A DNA stretch of 64,000 bases from CBDBES01 sp965204465. GTDB taxonomy: Bacteria > Spirochaetota > Leptospiria > Turneriellales > CBDBES01. The notes under the pieces are model-generated. The model saw nothing but the letters and a program-made list of their open reading frames with translations. It did not search any database and was not told the DNA's origin. Numbering within the stretch: the first letter of the stretch is position 1; every line of letters begins with the position of its first letter. Location of the stretch: positions 1,054,001 through 1,118,000 of the forward strand of contig CBDBES010000002.1 in NCBI GenBank assembly GCA_965204465.1, read 5' to 3'. Made by a program: the position numbers and the translations under genes. Of the stretch, positions 35,872 to 46,313 are shown one piece after another.

Positions 35872-37779
35872 ATGTACAGAAATTTAATACATGTTTTTGA
35901 TAATGCATTTAAAATGTATTCGGATAAGATCGCATTGAAGTGGAAGGACGGAAATGATCATCAAGAAATGAGCTTTGAAGAGTTAGAAGCAACAGTGGAT
36001 GCCATAGGGGTGTCTCTGGTTGAAATGAACATCAGTAAAGGAGATCATGTAGGCTTAATTGCAGATGTATCCAAAGAATGGACAATTACTGCTATTGCCA
36101 TCCAGATGTGTGGCTTAGTGGATGTCCCCAGAGGTACTGATTCTACTGGCAAAGAATTAGCTAACATATTAAAACATTCAGAAGCAAAAAATTGTTTCGT
36201 AGCCAGTTATAAAGAAATTGAAAAAATCGAAGAAGAGCTTAATAAAATACACGGAAAGATAAAACAATATATTGTATTGGATAATGATCTACCTAACAAT
36301 GCTAAAATCAAGAAGGTGATCAAATTATCTGATATGATATCGAACGGTAAAAAACTGATCGAAAAAGAACGAAAAGAAGTCAAAAAGCTATATGAAAGAA
36401 GAAGAGAAATAAATCCACAGGATATATCTTGCATTATATATACTTCAGGTACCACAGGGGACCCTAAAGGCGTTCAACTAACCCATGCAAACTTTGCCTC
36501 TCAGCTGAATAAATTAGAAAAACATATAGAAGATTTTGGGCCTGGCGATAAAGCCTTGACTTTATTACCCTCATGGCATGTATTTGGGCGTATCATGGAG
36601 CTTTTATTCTTATGTAAAGGCATATCTATTACTTATACGAATCCAAAAAATATTCGTGATGATATGCTAACTGTAAAACCTACTATTTTTCCCGCTGTTC
36701 CTCGTATATGGGAAGGCATCTATAACAAATTAATAACGAAAGTTAAAAAAGATGGAAAAGAAAGTATTTTTAATATTTTCAAATCTGTGGCAGTCAATCA
36801 TTGGAAGGCGCAGACACGTCTGGCAGGAAAAGAAAGGCTCTATACCAGACGGTTTTTTCTCTTTGAAATAGTATTGAAACTCTATTCTCTGGTCTTATAT
36901 ATCTTGCTTTACCCTTTGAAACTTCTGGGCAATATATTAGTTTTTAAAAAAGTAAAAGCTGCTACGGGGGGAGAGTTAAGACTATCCATTTCAGGAGGGG
37001 GTGCATTGCCTCTGCATATAGATGAATTTTTTACTTCTATTGGCATCAGCATTGCTGAGGGATATGGACTGACAGAAACTTCTCCTGTTATTTCTGTAAG
37101 AGAATTGAAAGATCTATTACCCGGTACAGTAGGCCCACCCCTCGAAGAAGTGGAAATAAAAATTGTAGATACAAACGGTAAAGATGTGACCAATATACCT
37201 GGATCTAAGGGAACACTTCATATAAGAGGTCCTCAAGTAATGAAAGGATATTATAAAAGTCCTGAAAGAACCAAAGAAGTTTTAACAGAGGATCATTGGT
37301 TCAATACGGGTGACTTGGTTATGTTGACCACAAAAGGTTATTTAAGCATTGTAGGCCGATCTAAAGATACGATCGTATTACTCGGAGGTGAAAATGTAGA
37401 GCCTTCTCCTATTGAAGAAAAACTAAAAGAAAGCAAATACATCGATCATGTAATGTGTATAGGACAAGATAAAAAAAATATTGGTGCTTTGATCGTTCCA
37501 AATGAAGAAGAAATTGTTTCCTTTTCAAATGCCAATAATATGAAAGAGAATTCCGTAGATGCTTTATTAAAATATCCTGAAATCAATGATCTTTATAAAA
37601 AAGAAATACAAAGACTCATCTCCGAATCTAATGGGTTCAAGCCTTTTGAAAGAGTTCGTCATTTTGCTATAATCTCCAAATCCTTTGAAAAAGGAGATGA
37701 ATTAAATAACACCTTAAAAATATTAAGACATGTAGTTTCTGCAAAATATAAGGATCTAATAGAAAAAATGTACAACTGA
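35872..37779 (+). CDS. Long-chain fatty acid-CoA ligase (AMP-forming)
   Basis: The 635-residue adenylate-forming enzyme shows the A3 motif YTSGTTGDPKGVQLTH, EGYGLTETSPVISV (A5), the TGD stretch (HWFNTGDLVMLTTKGYLSIVGRSKD, A7/A8) and NNTLKILRHVVSAKY with the C-terminal catalytic Lys region. The length and a hydrophobic insert (about residues 335-360, LVLYILLYPLKLLGN) fit the long-chain FAA1/FadD15-like group. AAAGG lies seven bases upstream of the ATG. Confidence 0.9.
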   Translation: MYRNLIHVFDNAFKMYSDKIALKWKDGNDHQEMSFEELEATVDAIGVSLVEMNISKGDHVGLIADVSKEWTITAIAIQMCGLVDVPRGTDSTGKELANILKHSEAKNCFVASYKEIEKIEEELNKIHGKIKQYIVLDNDLPNNAKIKKVIKLSDMISNGKKLIEKERKEVKKLYERRREINPQDISCIIYTSGTTGDPKGVQLTHANFASQLNKLEKHIEDFGPGDKALTLLPSWHVFGRIMELLFLCKGISITYTNPKNIRDDMLTVKPTIFPAVPRIWEGIYNKLITKVKKDGKESIFNIFKSVAVNHWKAQTRLAGKERLYTRRFFLFEIVLKLYSLVLYILLYPLKLLGNILVFKKVKAATGGELRLSISGGGALPLHIDEFFTSIGISIAEGYGLTETSPVISVRELKDLLPGTVGPPLEEVEIKIVDTNGKDVTNIPGSKGTLHIRGPQVMKGYYKSPERTKEVLTEDHWFNTGDLVMLTTKGYLSIVGRSKDTIVLLGGENVEPSPIEEKLKESKYIDHVMCIGQDKKNIGALIVPNEEEIVSFSNANNMKENSVDALLKYPEINDLYKKEIQRLISESNGFKPFERVRHFAIISKSFEKGDELNNTLKILRHVVSAKYKDLIEKMYN

Positions 37780-37891
37780 TCCACTACAGGTAGAAAGCAA
37801 ATAGCCATTTCACTTTATTCCTGTCCTAACCAAGTAGACAGCCTGTAGTCTCTAACCAACAATAGATGAATCAAAAAGTAATGCAATAAAT

Positions 37892-39823
37892 ATGCACTAT
37901 ACGATTGCTATAGATCGGGTTGGAAATGTAAATATATTTAATATGATCAAGAGTCATTCCAGCAATGACACTGGTTTGTATTTTAACGAGAATTTACATT
38001 CTATTCTTGAACAGGATTTGATCCAGGAGTATCTCCATGAGTTAAGGAATATAATTGATATGTCCCGAGTATTGGTAAACTATACGCAAAACAAAACCCA
38101 AACCAGGAATTCCATGAAACCACCTGTTCTTGACTTAAATGAAAAATTAAAACAAATAGGTCATACGATCTTCAGTCAATTTTTTCCGGAGCAATTACAA
38201 GATTTTATTAAAAAAAATAAAAAGCTGTCTCTATCGTTTCATATGCCAACTGAATTGGCTTCTTTTCCTCTGGAGATATTGCATGATGGTGATTCTTTTC
38301 TCTGGGAGAAATTTTATATAGGAAAAAATATTAAAGATAAACACAGTCTTTTAGGGCAGATCATACCTAAAGACAATATAAATATGCTTATTATCGCAGA
38401 CCCTACAGAAAACCTCGAATGGGCCAGAAAAGAGGGTGAATATTTATATGAAAAACTTAGAGTAAATCATTCTGATAATAAGTTAAAGATACATTTAATA
38501 AGTGGGCGTAGTATTACAAAATTAAATCTGCTGAATATGATTCTGGATAAGGATATAATACACTACTGCGGACATTTGCATTATAAGGGAAAGGTTTCTG
38601 AAAATGGCTGGATATTATATAATTATAAATTAATTCATGCTCATGAAATTCAAAAATCAGGCATCAAGCCCCTACTGATCTTTTCTAATTCATGCTTTGG
38701 CGGAAGCGAAAGTAAACCTGAAGATGAAAGAGAATGTTACTCTGATTTTGCCAGTTCTTTTCTACAGGCAGGTAAGACTTGTTATATTGGATCTAATTGG
38801 GAGATACTGGACTCTAAATTTACTCTTGAGTTTACCCTTTATTTTTACGAAATTCTTTTAGAGGGTAATTCCATTGGAAAAGCTTTACAAAAAGCAAGAA
38901 TTTATGCAAAGAAACAATTCAATAGCAATGATCTTACCTGTTCTAGTTATATTTTAATGGGAAATCCAAGTAGTAAAATATTTAATAGGCCTGGTCAAAT
39001 TCCAGATATCTCTGATCATATATTAGAAGCGGATAAGGTGATCAAAGAGTATCCCTATCCCATAGCTATGGCATACTACAGTTTTGTTCAAACGAGTAAT
39101 AAATTGCAGGATGAGAATGATATTTTTGCGAATAGAGAAATTTTAAGATCTTTATTCAACTTGAACCAAGAGACTGTATTTTTTCTATGCTCTTTGATCC
39201 TAACCGGTGATGATCAATTACAACTTTCTAAGGGAGAGAATAATTTCCTGGAAACTACTTTTATGAATTATGAAAAAACTTTAGAAAATATTTATCAAGT
39301 GATCAAAAAAATAGAACTCTCTAATTCCACCTTACAGATACCTTATGTTATAGAGACAATGTTGCATCATAGAGAAAATTTATATAAAATAAGCTATTGG
39401 CAAAAGAGTTTTGAACATGATGATCTGTCCTTAGAAGAATTTCAAAGCTATGCAATTACAATGCAATACTTCATAGAGTCTATTTTGATCGAAATTGAAT
39501 ATTTAAAGAATTATCGTTTTTGCTATTTTCATAATATATCAGCCAAACAAATTCATTTGCATGGCATTGAAAAATATCATAGGAGCCGATCAATTTTATT
39601 ATCTACTCAATCAGGGCATGAAGACGAAAAAGAAATATTAGAGAATATCAAAAAATTAAAGAATAAATGTATATTTTATATACCCTTTAGGAAGATATTT
39701 CTGGATATGTCGAATTATATTGAAATAGATTTTAAAAAGACAAATCAACTTTTTAAGATATGTTCTATGAATTTTAGATTCCATCATGAATCGTTTAAGG
39801 ATGATCAAAGTGGAATCAAATAA
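37892..39823 (+). CDS. CHAT-domain (caspase-like) protein
   Basis: The 643-residue protein has an N-terminal helical part, then a CHAT peptidase domain (about residues 110-365). The catalytic dyad is His228 in DIIHYCGHLH and Cys268 in LLIFSNSCFGG. Further CHAT marks are FASSFLQAGKTCYIGSNW and SYILMGNPSSK. The C-terminal 270 residues are helical with no domain that I recognise. No TPR repeat, gasdermin, CRISPR or toxin gene is adjacent, so its target is unknown. There is no signal peptide, so it should act in the cytoplasm. Confidence 0.82.
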   Translation: MHYTIAIDRVGNVNIFNMIKSHSSNDTGLYFNENLHSILEQDLIQEYLHELRNIIDMSRVLVNYTQNKTQTRNSMKPPVLDLNEKLKQIGHTIFSQFFPEQLQDFIKKNKKLSLSFHMPTELASFPLEILHDGDSFLWEKFYIGKNIKDKHSLLGQIIPKDNINMLIIADPTENLEWARKEGEYLYEKLRVNHSDNKLKIHLISGRSITKLNLLNMILDKDIIHYCGHLHYKGKVSENGWILYNYKLIHAHEIQKSGIKPLLIFSNSCFGGSESKPEDERECYSDFASSFLQAGKTCYIGSNWEILDSKFTLEFTLYFYEILLEGNSIGKALQKARIYAKKQFNSNDLTCSSYILMGNPSSKIFNRPGQIPDISDHILEADKVIKEYPYPIAMAYYSFVQTSNKLQDENDIFANREILRSLFNLNQETVFFLCSLILTGDDQLQLSKGENNFLETTFMNYEKTLENIYQVIKKIELSNSTLQIPYVIETMLHHRENLYKISYWQKSFEHDDLSLEEFQSYAITMQYFIESILIEIEYLKNYRFCYFHNISAKQIHLHGIEKYHRSRSILLSTQSGHEDEKEILENIKKLKNKCIFYIPFRKIFLDMSNYIEIDFKKTNQLFKICSMNFRFHHESFKDDQSGIK

Positions 39824-39921
39824 GAAAAAAATAAGAGATGAGCGGTATTCCACCGCCCATACAAAAAGAATTGATAAGGAAAAAGGTTTTTATTTCTTAG
39901 GGTATAATAAACAGGCAAAAT

Positions 39922-40272
39922 TTAAGAAGCTAATTGTGATTTAAATTTTAAGTCTGTGATCAATATAGTATCCGCACATAACTTATAGTATGACCTGTTT
40001 TGCCCTTCTTTATTTTTCCAGCGATTCTGAACGATATTCCCGTTTACGAGAACTTCAATCCCTTTAATTAGAAGAGGAGCAAATATCTCGGCCGTTTTTT
40101 CCCATGCTTCTACCTGAATAAAATTGCTGTGGCTACCCTCAGCATCCGTTTTTTGGGGGGTATTATAGGCCAAAACAAAATTTAGTACTTTTTTCCCCGA
40201 AGAGGTCATCTTTAGTTCAGGTTCTCTGCAAAGACGACCTTTAAATTGACAAATTTGTATTTTCTGATTCAT
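39922..40272 (-). CDS. Second single-stranded DNA-binding protein, without acidic tail
   Basis: The 116-residue OB-fold protein matches the SSB core (GRLCREPELKMTSSGKKVLNFVLAYN, FIQVEAWEKTAEIFAPLLIKGIEVLVNGNIVQNRWKNKEGQ). It ends soon after the fold and lacks the acidic DDDIPF-type tail that recruits partner proteins. The housekeeping ssb is at 55140. It may serve a special role such as competence or mobile DNA, or simply be a short paralogue. Confidence 0.8.
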   Translation of the reverse strand: MNQKIQICQFKGRLCREPELKMTSSGKKVLNFVLAYNTPQKTDAEGSHSNFIQVEAWEKTAEIFAPLLIKGIEVLVNGNIVQNRWKNKEGQNRSYYKLCADTILITDLKFKSQLAS

Positions 40273-40344
40273 CGTTTTACCTCAATTAAAATAGTTTAAT
40301 TAAGTATATACCATAAAAGTGAAAAGTTTTTTATTTCATTTGCA

Positions 40345-40437
40345 TTTTTTCTATTTTTTTCTTTTCACTCTATGGATACAGGTTTTTGTTTCTTCCTTCT
40401 TTCCATATTACTCGTGGGAGAGATGAACGGTTTGGGT
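40345..40437. repeat. Dispersed repeat copy at the left edge of the IS1182 element
   Basis: In reverse complement this stretch gives CACCCAAACCG, TCTCTCCCA, GGAAAGAAGGAAGAAACA and a final AGAGTGAAAAG, in the same order as at 44-121. The IS1182 left end follows directly. On the other side of the element, 42353-42374 (GCAGTGCCCTTTGGGTGAAAA) resembles the right part of the same repeat, but in the opposite orientation. Confidence 0.5.
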
Positions 40438-42352
40438 GGGGCTGTCTAAAAAGGCTTACGAGAAAAAGTCTATTATAATTACTTGTCAGGATAAATCGAT
40501 TTTGCTCTATTCTACGTTATGTCTCAGAATAATTCACTTTTATTTACAGACCTGCCTCCGCAAGAGGTAAATGATAAGAAATATCTACACAGGCAGGTAA
40601 CCTTTAAGGAATACGATACAGGACAGAGAGAGCTTTTTCCGGAGGATATTGAGCAATCCCTGCCTAAGTTTCATATTGCACGCTTTATCAAGCTTGCTAT
40701 GGACAAAATCAATATTGATTCTCTTATATCCAGCTATAAAGGTGGGGGAGCCAGCGCCTATAATCCCAGGTTATTGTTAAGTGTGTGGCTTCTGGCTCTT
40801 ACTTACAAGACCTATAGCTGTCGTGGGGTAGCTAAATTGCTTAGAGAGAACATTGCCTTTAAGTGGCTCAGTGGGAATAAGATCATAGATTTTCGTACCC
40901 TGAATAATTTTCGTTCTCGTTTAGAGAAAGATATAAAAAAGATATTCCAGGAGGTGATTCAAATAGGTATAAAGAATGGTATTATTACTGCTAAAGATAT
41001 TTTCATAGATCATTCTAAATTCGAGGCAGATGCGAATCGTCATAAGGTGATCTGGGGCAAGCGTGTAAAAAACCAAACAGCGAAGATAGAATCAGAGTTA
41101 GACATGCTTTTTTCCTATATTTCTCGCATTGAGAAGTCAGAGGGTAAAGAATACGGTAATGGTGATTACTCTGAGACAAGTAACAGGAACTTCTCGGATT
41201 CTGATATAGATAAGATGATCACAGATGTTAATTCACAATTAAAAACAAGAAATATAATTATTCAAAATTATTATTAGGTAAGCGTAGGAGCTATTCGAAG
41301 ACAGACCCCGATGCGATAGCTATGTTTCAAAAAGACGAAGTGATCAAGCCTGGATATAATGAGGGTGTTGCCACGAGTGATGGGTTTGTTTTAGATTACT
41401 CCATCTCGCAGACCTCAGGTGATACTGATAAACTGATTGATTTAGTCGATGGCACAGAGAAAAATACAGGCGTAAAAGCAGATTCGGTTACAGCGGATTC
41501 TGCCTATGGCAGTGAAGAGAACTATCAACATTTAGAAGATAAAGATATAAAAGCTAATGTGAAGTATTCTACCTATCATCCTGAAAAGACAAAAAAGTAT
41601 CATCAGGCAAAGGTTTGCAAAGATCAGTTTATTTATGAAAAATCATCTGATACTTATCGCTGTCCTCAGGGCAAGGTGCTGACATTTATTAAAGAGAAGT
41701 TATCAAGAAAAACAGTTAACGGTTATAGAGCCAATGTTAAAGTCTATTCCGCCAGAGAAGAAGATTGTTCTGGTTGTTCATTAAAACAGTTCTGCACCAG
41801 GGGCAAAGCCCGTAGTCTTCATATCAGCGCTAATTATGACAGACTAAAAGTTAAGGCGAGGAAGCAGCTTCGCAGCTCTGAGGGGCGGGCTTTATCGAAA
41901 CGCAGAGGCTTTGAGGTAGAGACCATTTTTGGTCATAAGAAACGGAATTCTTTCTATAAAAGATATTCTCTCAGGGGCATTGATAAAGTCCGAACAGAGA
42001 CAGGTATGTTCTATACCAGCTATAATTTAGTAAAGATGTATCGGTATGCGATGAAGCAATTTTCTTCCTATGCTTATGGTTTAGACCGTCTTGGATCAGG
42101 GGATCATGGGAGAGGTGCGCCCCTCTTATTCGGAAAACAGCCTACTGGCTGCGCAGGGGGCTAAAAAGAAGGTAAAAAAAGTGATATTCAGGAAAAAAGT
42201 CACTTTAAATGAGATAAAACCCAAAAATATAGAAATAAAACTATACCTCCAGCCCAGCCGCAGGCTGTTCCCCAAATACTACTCAAAAGACTCTTATTAA
42301 GCGCCTGTATTGGCAAAGTCAATGAAAAATCACTCCCTTTTTAGACAGCCCC
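40438..42352 (+). mobile_element. IS1182-family insertion sequence
   Basis: The element of about 1.9 kb has 17-bp perfect inverted ends, GGGGCTGTCTAAAAAGG at 40438-40454 and its complement at 42336-42352. It encodes one IS1182-type transposase, now frameshifted. I see no clear target duplication. Its right end reads into the start of the lipoprotein copy that follows. Confidence 0.88.
40519..42164 (+). pseudogene. IS1182 transposase, frameshifted
   Basis: The first frame (40519-41277) has the DUF772 N terminus and the catalytic FIDHSKFEADANRHK region. The second frame carries RSYSKTDPDAIAMFQKDE (from about 41285), VTADSAYGSEENY, the Cys-rich insertion (CSGCSLKQFC) and GFEVETIFGHKKRNSFYKRY. 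The two join by a -1 shift near 41260-41277 (CAAAATTATTATTAGG). No canonical slippery heptamer fits the zero frame, so I treat it as a broken gene rather than programmed frameshifting. Confidence 0.85.
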
Positions 42353-42375
42353 GCAGTGCCCTTTGGGTGAAAATG

Positions 42376-43131
42376 ATGAATGTAATAATAGAAATTATGA
42401 AACGCAAAGGAGGGGTCATTAAAGCCCTCATGATAGTAGCCATAGTGACAGTCGGTTTGACTATCTCTTGTGGCGATGACAATGATAACGGCAATGACAA
42501 TAATAACGGCAATGGTGGCATGTCAATGCCCTATATCTGTGAAAACGGCACTCCCATAAACGGAATGGCAGCAACAGCCAATACAATGGCCTGTATGGAA
42601 TGCGACACCGGGTATGCTCTAAGCGGTGACGCGGGAATAGGCACTACCTGTGAGATGGAAGTCCCCTATATCTGTACAAATGGTACTCCGATAATGGAAA
42701 TGACAACCACAGCCAATACAATGGCCTGTATGGAATGCGACCTTAGGTATGGTCTAAGCGGTGACGTGGGAATAGGCACCACCTGTGTGAACACTCCTGG
42801 TGAATTTATTACTATTGGTAGCTTCGGTGGTGTTAATGAAAAATTCCCCCAAGGCCTGGCAGTCATAGGCAGTACTCTCTATATGGCGGGGGGTTCCAAT
42901 GCTGCTCTCTACACTGTGGATACCACCACAGGCGTAGCCACAAGGGTAGGAAGTGCTACCCTATTTGGTGTTAGTGAAAGCTCCCCCCAAGACCTTGCCG
43001 CCATAGGCAACACTCTCTATATGGTGGGGGATAGTAATGATGTTCTATACCTTTTTGATAAGATATACTTCCACTATCTCTATATGGTGGGGGATAGTAA
43101 TGATGTTCTATACAAGTCTGTGGTGCCGTAG
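42376..43131 (+). pseudogene. Shortened copy of the propeller-repeat lipoprotein
   Basis: This copy encodes the same signal (GLTISCGDDNDNGNDNN) and Cys modules as the 643-residue gene at 47759-49690. It has two Cys modules instead of three and only about two of the ten or so propeller repeats. Its 5' part differs: no ribosome site matches the AGGAGG seen upstream of the other copy, and the IS1182 end lies just before it. Near its 3' end a 37-base piece ending GATGTTCTATAC is repeated with 29 bases between. The start is uncertain (ATG 42373, 42376 or 42397). It could still make a small lipoprotein. Confidence 0.65.
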
Positions 43132-43694
43132 CGGATCAATATAATTTTTTCTTCTTAGGGAGGTTATGCATTAAGAGTGGAATGGTATGCCAATCTTGAA
43201 TTTTCGATCCTTTAGATGATGGATATTACTTCATTTTTTTTGCCACAATAAATACTGCTTCATTTTTGCCTGGTTGCCATTGATATTCAATCTTAAAACC
43301 AGCATTGGTCAAGCTGTTTTCCAATTCTTTTTTGGTGAAGACCTTAACAAGAGGGATCAAACCAAAAAAATTTCCAATTGGTGCGATAATTTTAAAAAAA
43401 TTCTTATAAATTGTATCTCCTATGCATGCTGTACTGGAAACGAAAACACCACCAATTTTGAGCATTTTATAAACCCTGGCGATCACTTCTTCTTTATTGC
43501 TAAGCAAGTGTAAAATACTGAGTCCCAACACAGCATCGAAGGTTCGATCAGAAACGCTGAATTCATCAATGGTCAAGCGTTTAAAAGTAATATTTTTGAT
43601 ATTTTTTGCGTCAACTTTACTCTGGGCAATTTCAATCATTTTAGATGATATATCAATTGCCTGGATATGCTTCACATAAGGTGCATGGATGATA
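43080..43694. repeat. Left arm of a large inverted duplication
   Basis: This 615-base segment (end of the lipoprotein, spacer, and most of the methyltransferase) is repeated in inverted orientation at 47196-47810. Positions in the two arms sum to about 90890 throughout, showing no gaps between the stop codons and the breakpoint. Homology continues into the lipoprotein genes with repeat-number differences. Confidence 0.85.
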
Positions 43695-43855
43695 GCTGTC
43701 GACCCTGTGCCGCATCCGAATTCCAATACCTTCATATCCGGACGAAAATATTCGCGTGTGACCTGTAGTTTTTTCTGGTAAATCTCTTCATTAGGAACGG
43801 GTTTCTTTGAATATCGATTTGCGATTCTATCCCAAAATTTAGCCGCTTGATCCAT
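43226..43855 (-). CDS. Class I SAM-dependent methyltransferase
   Basis: The 209-residue protein has motif I VLEFGCGTGSTAI, the acidic motif II IQAIDISSKMIEIAQ, motif IV DRTFDAVLGLSILHLL and a KMLKIGGVFVSSTACIGD stretch. The substrate is unknown. An inverted partial copy lacking motif I lies at 47196-47664. Here an intact start and a CCTCCT-type complement (AGGAGG) just upstream support function. Confidence 0.85.
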   Translation of the reverse strand: MDQAAKFWDRIANRYSKKPVPNEEIYQKKLQVTREYFRPDMKVLEFGCGTGSTAIIHAPYVKHIQAIDISSKMIEIAQSKVDAKNIKNITFKRLTIDEFSVSDRTFDAVLGLSILHLLSNKEEVIARVYKMLKIGGVFVSSTACIGDTIYKNFFKIIAPIGNFFGLIPLVKVFTKKELENSLTNAGFKIEYQWQPGKNEAVFIVAKKMK

Positions 43856-44096
43856 GATTACCTCCTGTGCATCTAGCGTAGAGTTGAATTCTACGTTTTC
43901 CTTCTTTTGTTAAAAGGCATAGCACTTATATAAAATACTGATTGATAAATATGGATTTGCGATAGAGTGTCAAGAACAAGTATTATATGTAAAATAAAGC
44001 AGTAAGTTTGCCCGAAAGTTCAAGATTAGAATGGTATTCCATTTTCTGTAAAAATATGCAAGTTCCTTTATAATAAATGATCTGGATAAAGTTTCT

Positions 44097-45098
44097 CTAA
44101 TTTATAGTCTCCTCGAGCATATCAATTGCCTTTTTTACTTTAGCCGGATACTTAAAGGTAGCCAAATGAAACATGGCATCACCTTGATTCACCAGCGGAA
44201 TTGTACTCATACCAATGATAATACCGTATTCAGGAGCCTTAATTTTATAAGGTTCATTGCCAAAGGGGTCGGTGATAACTGCTATAACCTCTCCCTCTTG
44301 TACCTCATGTCCTGGTTTTCTAATACTGCGAAAAGAACCACTATGAGGAGCCCTGATCCAGGTACTATTTTTGGCTGTGAAAGTTCTTCGGGGGTGCACG
44401 CTTCTCTTTTGAAGAGGGGGTAGCATGCCAATTTGATGCATTGCGGTTAGGCAGCCGTTCAGCCCCACCTTGATCACATCTTCATTAAAACGAAGAGCCT
44501 CTCCGCCTTCAAAGAGTAAAGTACATACATTGCTACTTCTGGCTGCTTCTCGCAAAGAACCGTCACGAAGCGCAGAGTTTATAACGACAGGAACTCCAAA
44601 ACTTTTGGCTAATGAATTTGTTTCTGGATCGTCTAAACAAGCCCGGATCTGGGGCAGATTGGTTCGGTGTACGGCTGCCGTATGCAGGTCGATGCCGTGA
44701 GTGCACTTTGCTACAATTTCTTGCATAAATATATGTGCCATTCGGGCAGCCAATGGTCCTTTGTGGCTACCAGGAAAAGATCGATTTAGATCACGTCTGT
44801 CGGGCAAGTAGCGAGACTTATTGTTAAATCCAAAAACATTGACTACGGGAACAGCAATCAAAGTGCCTTTTAATTTTTTAAGAGAAGGCTTATGCAGTAA
44901 ACGCTTTATGATTTCTACTCCATTTATTTCATCCCCATGAATGGCTGCGCTTATGAAAATTGTAGGCCCTTCTTCTTTACCCCGAACGACTTCTATAGGT
45001 ATACTCAGGCGAGTATAATCGTAGAGTGAGGCCATATCAAGTAATACTTTTTTCCGCTGGCCAGGAGCAATGCGATCATCTCCAAATTTCATAGACAA
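44097..45098 (-). CDS. Succinylglutamate desuccinylase/aspartoacylase-family zinc carboxypeptidase
   Basis: The 333-residue protein belongs to the AstE/AspA branch of M14-like enzymes. Zinc ligands appear in IFISAAIHGDEINGVE (HxxE) and GIDLHTA. SRYLPDRRDLNRSFPG gives the substrate-Arg region and LLFEGGEAL the catalytic Glu. The C-terminal beta domain (GSFRSIRKPGHEVQEGEVIAVITDPFG) is biotinyl-like. It follows the RimK-like gene by eight bases. In the known RimB-RimK-AstE-like neighbourhood it is predicted to trim or release amino acids added by the ligase. Confidence 0.88.
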   Translation of the reverse strand: MSMKFGDDRIAPGQRKKVLLDMASLYDYTRLSIPIEVVRGKEEGPTIFISAAIHGDEINGVEIIKRLLHKPSLKKLKGTLIAVPVVNVFGFNNKSRYLPDRRDLNRSFPGSHKGPLAARMAHIFMQEIVAKCTHGIDLHTAAVHRTNLPQIRACLDDPETNSLAKSFGVPVVINSALRDGSLREAARSSNVCTLLFEGGEALRFNEDVIKVGLNGCLTAMHQIGMLPPLQKRSVHPRRTFTAKNSTWIRAPHSGSFRSIRKPGHEVQEGEVIAVITDPFGNEPYKIKAPEYGIIIGMSTIPLVNQGDAMFHLATFKYPAKVKKAIDMLEETIN

Positions 45099-45106
45099 TG
45101 TTGAGT

Positions 45107-46301
45107 TTAAACCTTTATATTGGTTGAGGTGAGTTTTTTGGCCTTGGGTTTGCGTTTCCGTTGTGTTTTTTTGGGTACAAGATCTTTCATCTCATCCAGC
45201 TTGCCGAAACAGAGTAATTTACTATTGGCTTGCAGTATACGCTTCGAGCTAGGATTAGGGATGATCTTATTTTCACTATGCAGAGTTAAAACATTTATGT
45301 CTTTCTCCCGCAATCCTGATTCTTCGATATTCTTGCCCACATATTCAGAGCCTTTTGGTATGAAAATCTCGTTCACTCCATATCCTTTACTAACAGTAAG
45401 CCTTCGACGGATATCAATTTCAGGATACTCAACCTGAGCAGCAATATGCTCAATAATCGTCCCTGCAATATCTAGCCCGGAACAACGTTCGATACCTTCT
45501 AATCCGGGAGAAGAATTCACCTCCATGATCTGAGGACCTTTATTACTTTCTAGCATATCAATGCCAGCAACCCCCAGACCCATTAGTTGTGCAGCCCGTA
45601 GAGCCGTTTCTCTATACTGATCGTCTAATTCAATGGCTTCGGTGGTACCACCACGATGTACATTACTACGAAACTCCTGCCCTTGAGCAACTCGCCTCAT
45701 CGCTGCTACAACCTGATCCCCTACTACAATTGCCCGAATATCCTTACCCTTGCTCTCTGCAACAAACTTTTGAATCAGGATATTTTGCTTCTGACTTTGG
45801 AGCATTTCAATGATGGATGTTGCGGCCTCAATAGTGTGAGCTAGAAGCACCCCCAATTCCCTGTGTACCTTCAATCAATTTGATGATGATGGGCACTCCA
45901 CCTATCCGTTCAATCGCGGGAAGAATATCTTTTTTATCTTTTACAAATGCTGTTGGGGGTATACCTATTTTATATTTACTGAGGATTTGCAAGCTGCGCA
46001 GTTTGTCACGCGAGTTTAAAATGCCGTCGGCAGAATTAACGCAAAAAACTCCCATTTGTTGGAATTGACGCACCACGGCTGTACCGAAATAAGTAATGGA
46101 TGCCCCAATTCTAGGTAAAACAGCATCATAATTGCTAAGTAGTTTTTGACGAAAATACAGTTCAGGTTCTTCTTCTTGCAGATCAATGGAAAACTTCATA
46201 GTATTTAAGACTTTAACCTGATGGTCTAGTTTAGCGCATGCTTCTTTTAGACGCTTTGTACTGTAGTTATTGGGCTCTCTCGAAAGTATGGCTAGTTTCA
46301 T
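45107..46301 (-). pseudogene. RimK-like ATP-grasp glutamate ligase with RCK_C domain, one-base frameshift
   Basis: The first frame (46301-45828) holds the N-terminal ATP-grasp part (MKLAILSREPNNYSTKRL, NSRDKLRSLQILSKYKIGIPPTAFV, GGVPIIIKLIEGTQGIG). The second (to 45107) continues with VLLAHTIEAATSIIEM, DIRAIVVGDQVVAAMRR and the metal-binding IMEVNSSPGLEGIE, then a TrkA_C/RCK_C-like domain (IFIPKGSEYVGKNIEESGL) and a Lys/Arg-rich tail. The join is at a run of five G (minus strand, about 45849-45853); removing one G gives GIGVLLAHT. It may be a mutation, phase variation or a sequencing error. The restored protein would have about 397 residues. Confidence 0.85.
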
Positions 46302-46313
46302 GATTCAACTCTT

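Noticed and set aside
37892..40272. CHAT-gasdermin or CHAT-SSB defence island
   Set aside because: No gasdermin-like gene is adjacent and the SSB is convergent, so there is no operon support.
41255..41290. Programmed -1 frameshifting in the IS1182 transposase
   Set aside because: No X XXY YYZ heptamer is in the zero frame and IS1182 transposases are normally one frame.
42091..42300. 69-residue ORF at the IS1182 right end
   Set aside because: It is an alternative frame inside and just after the transposase, without a ribosome site.
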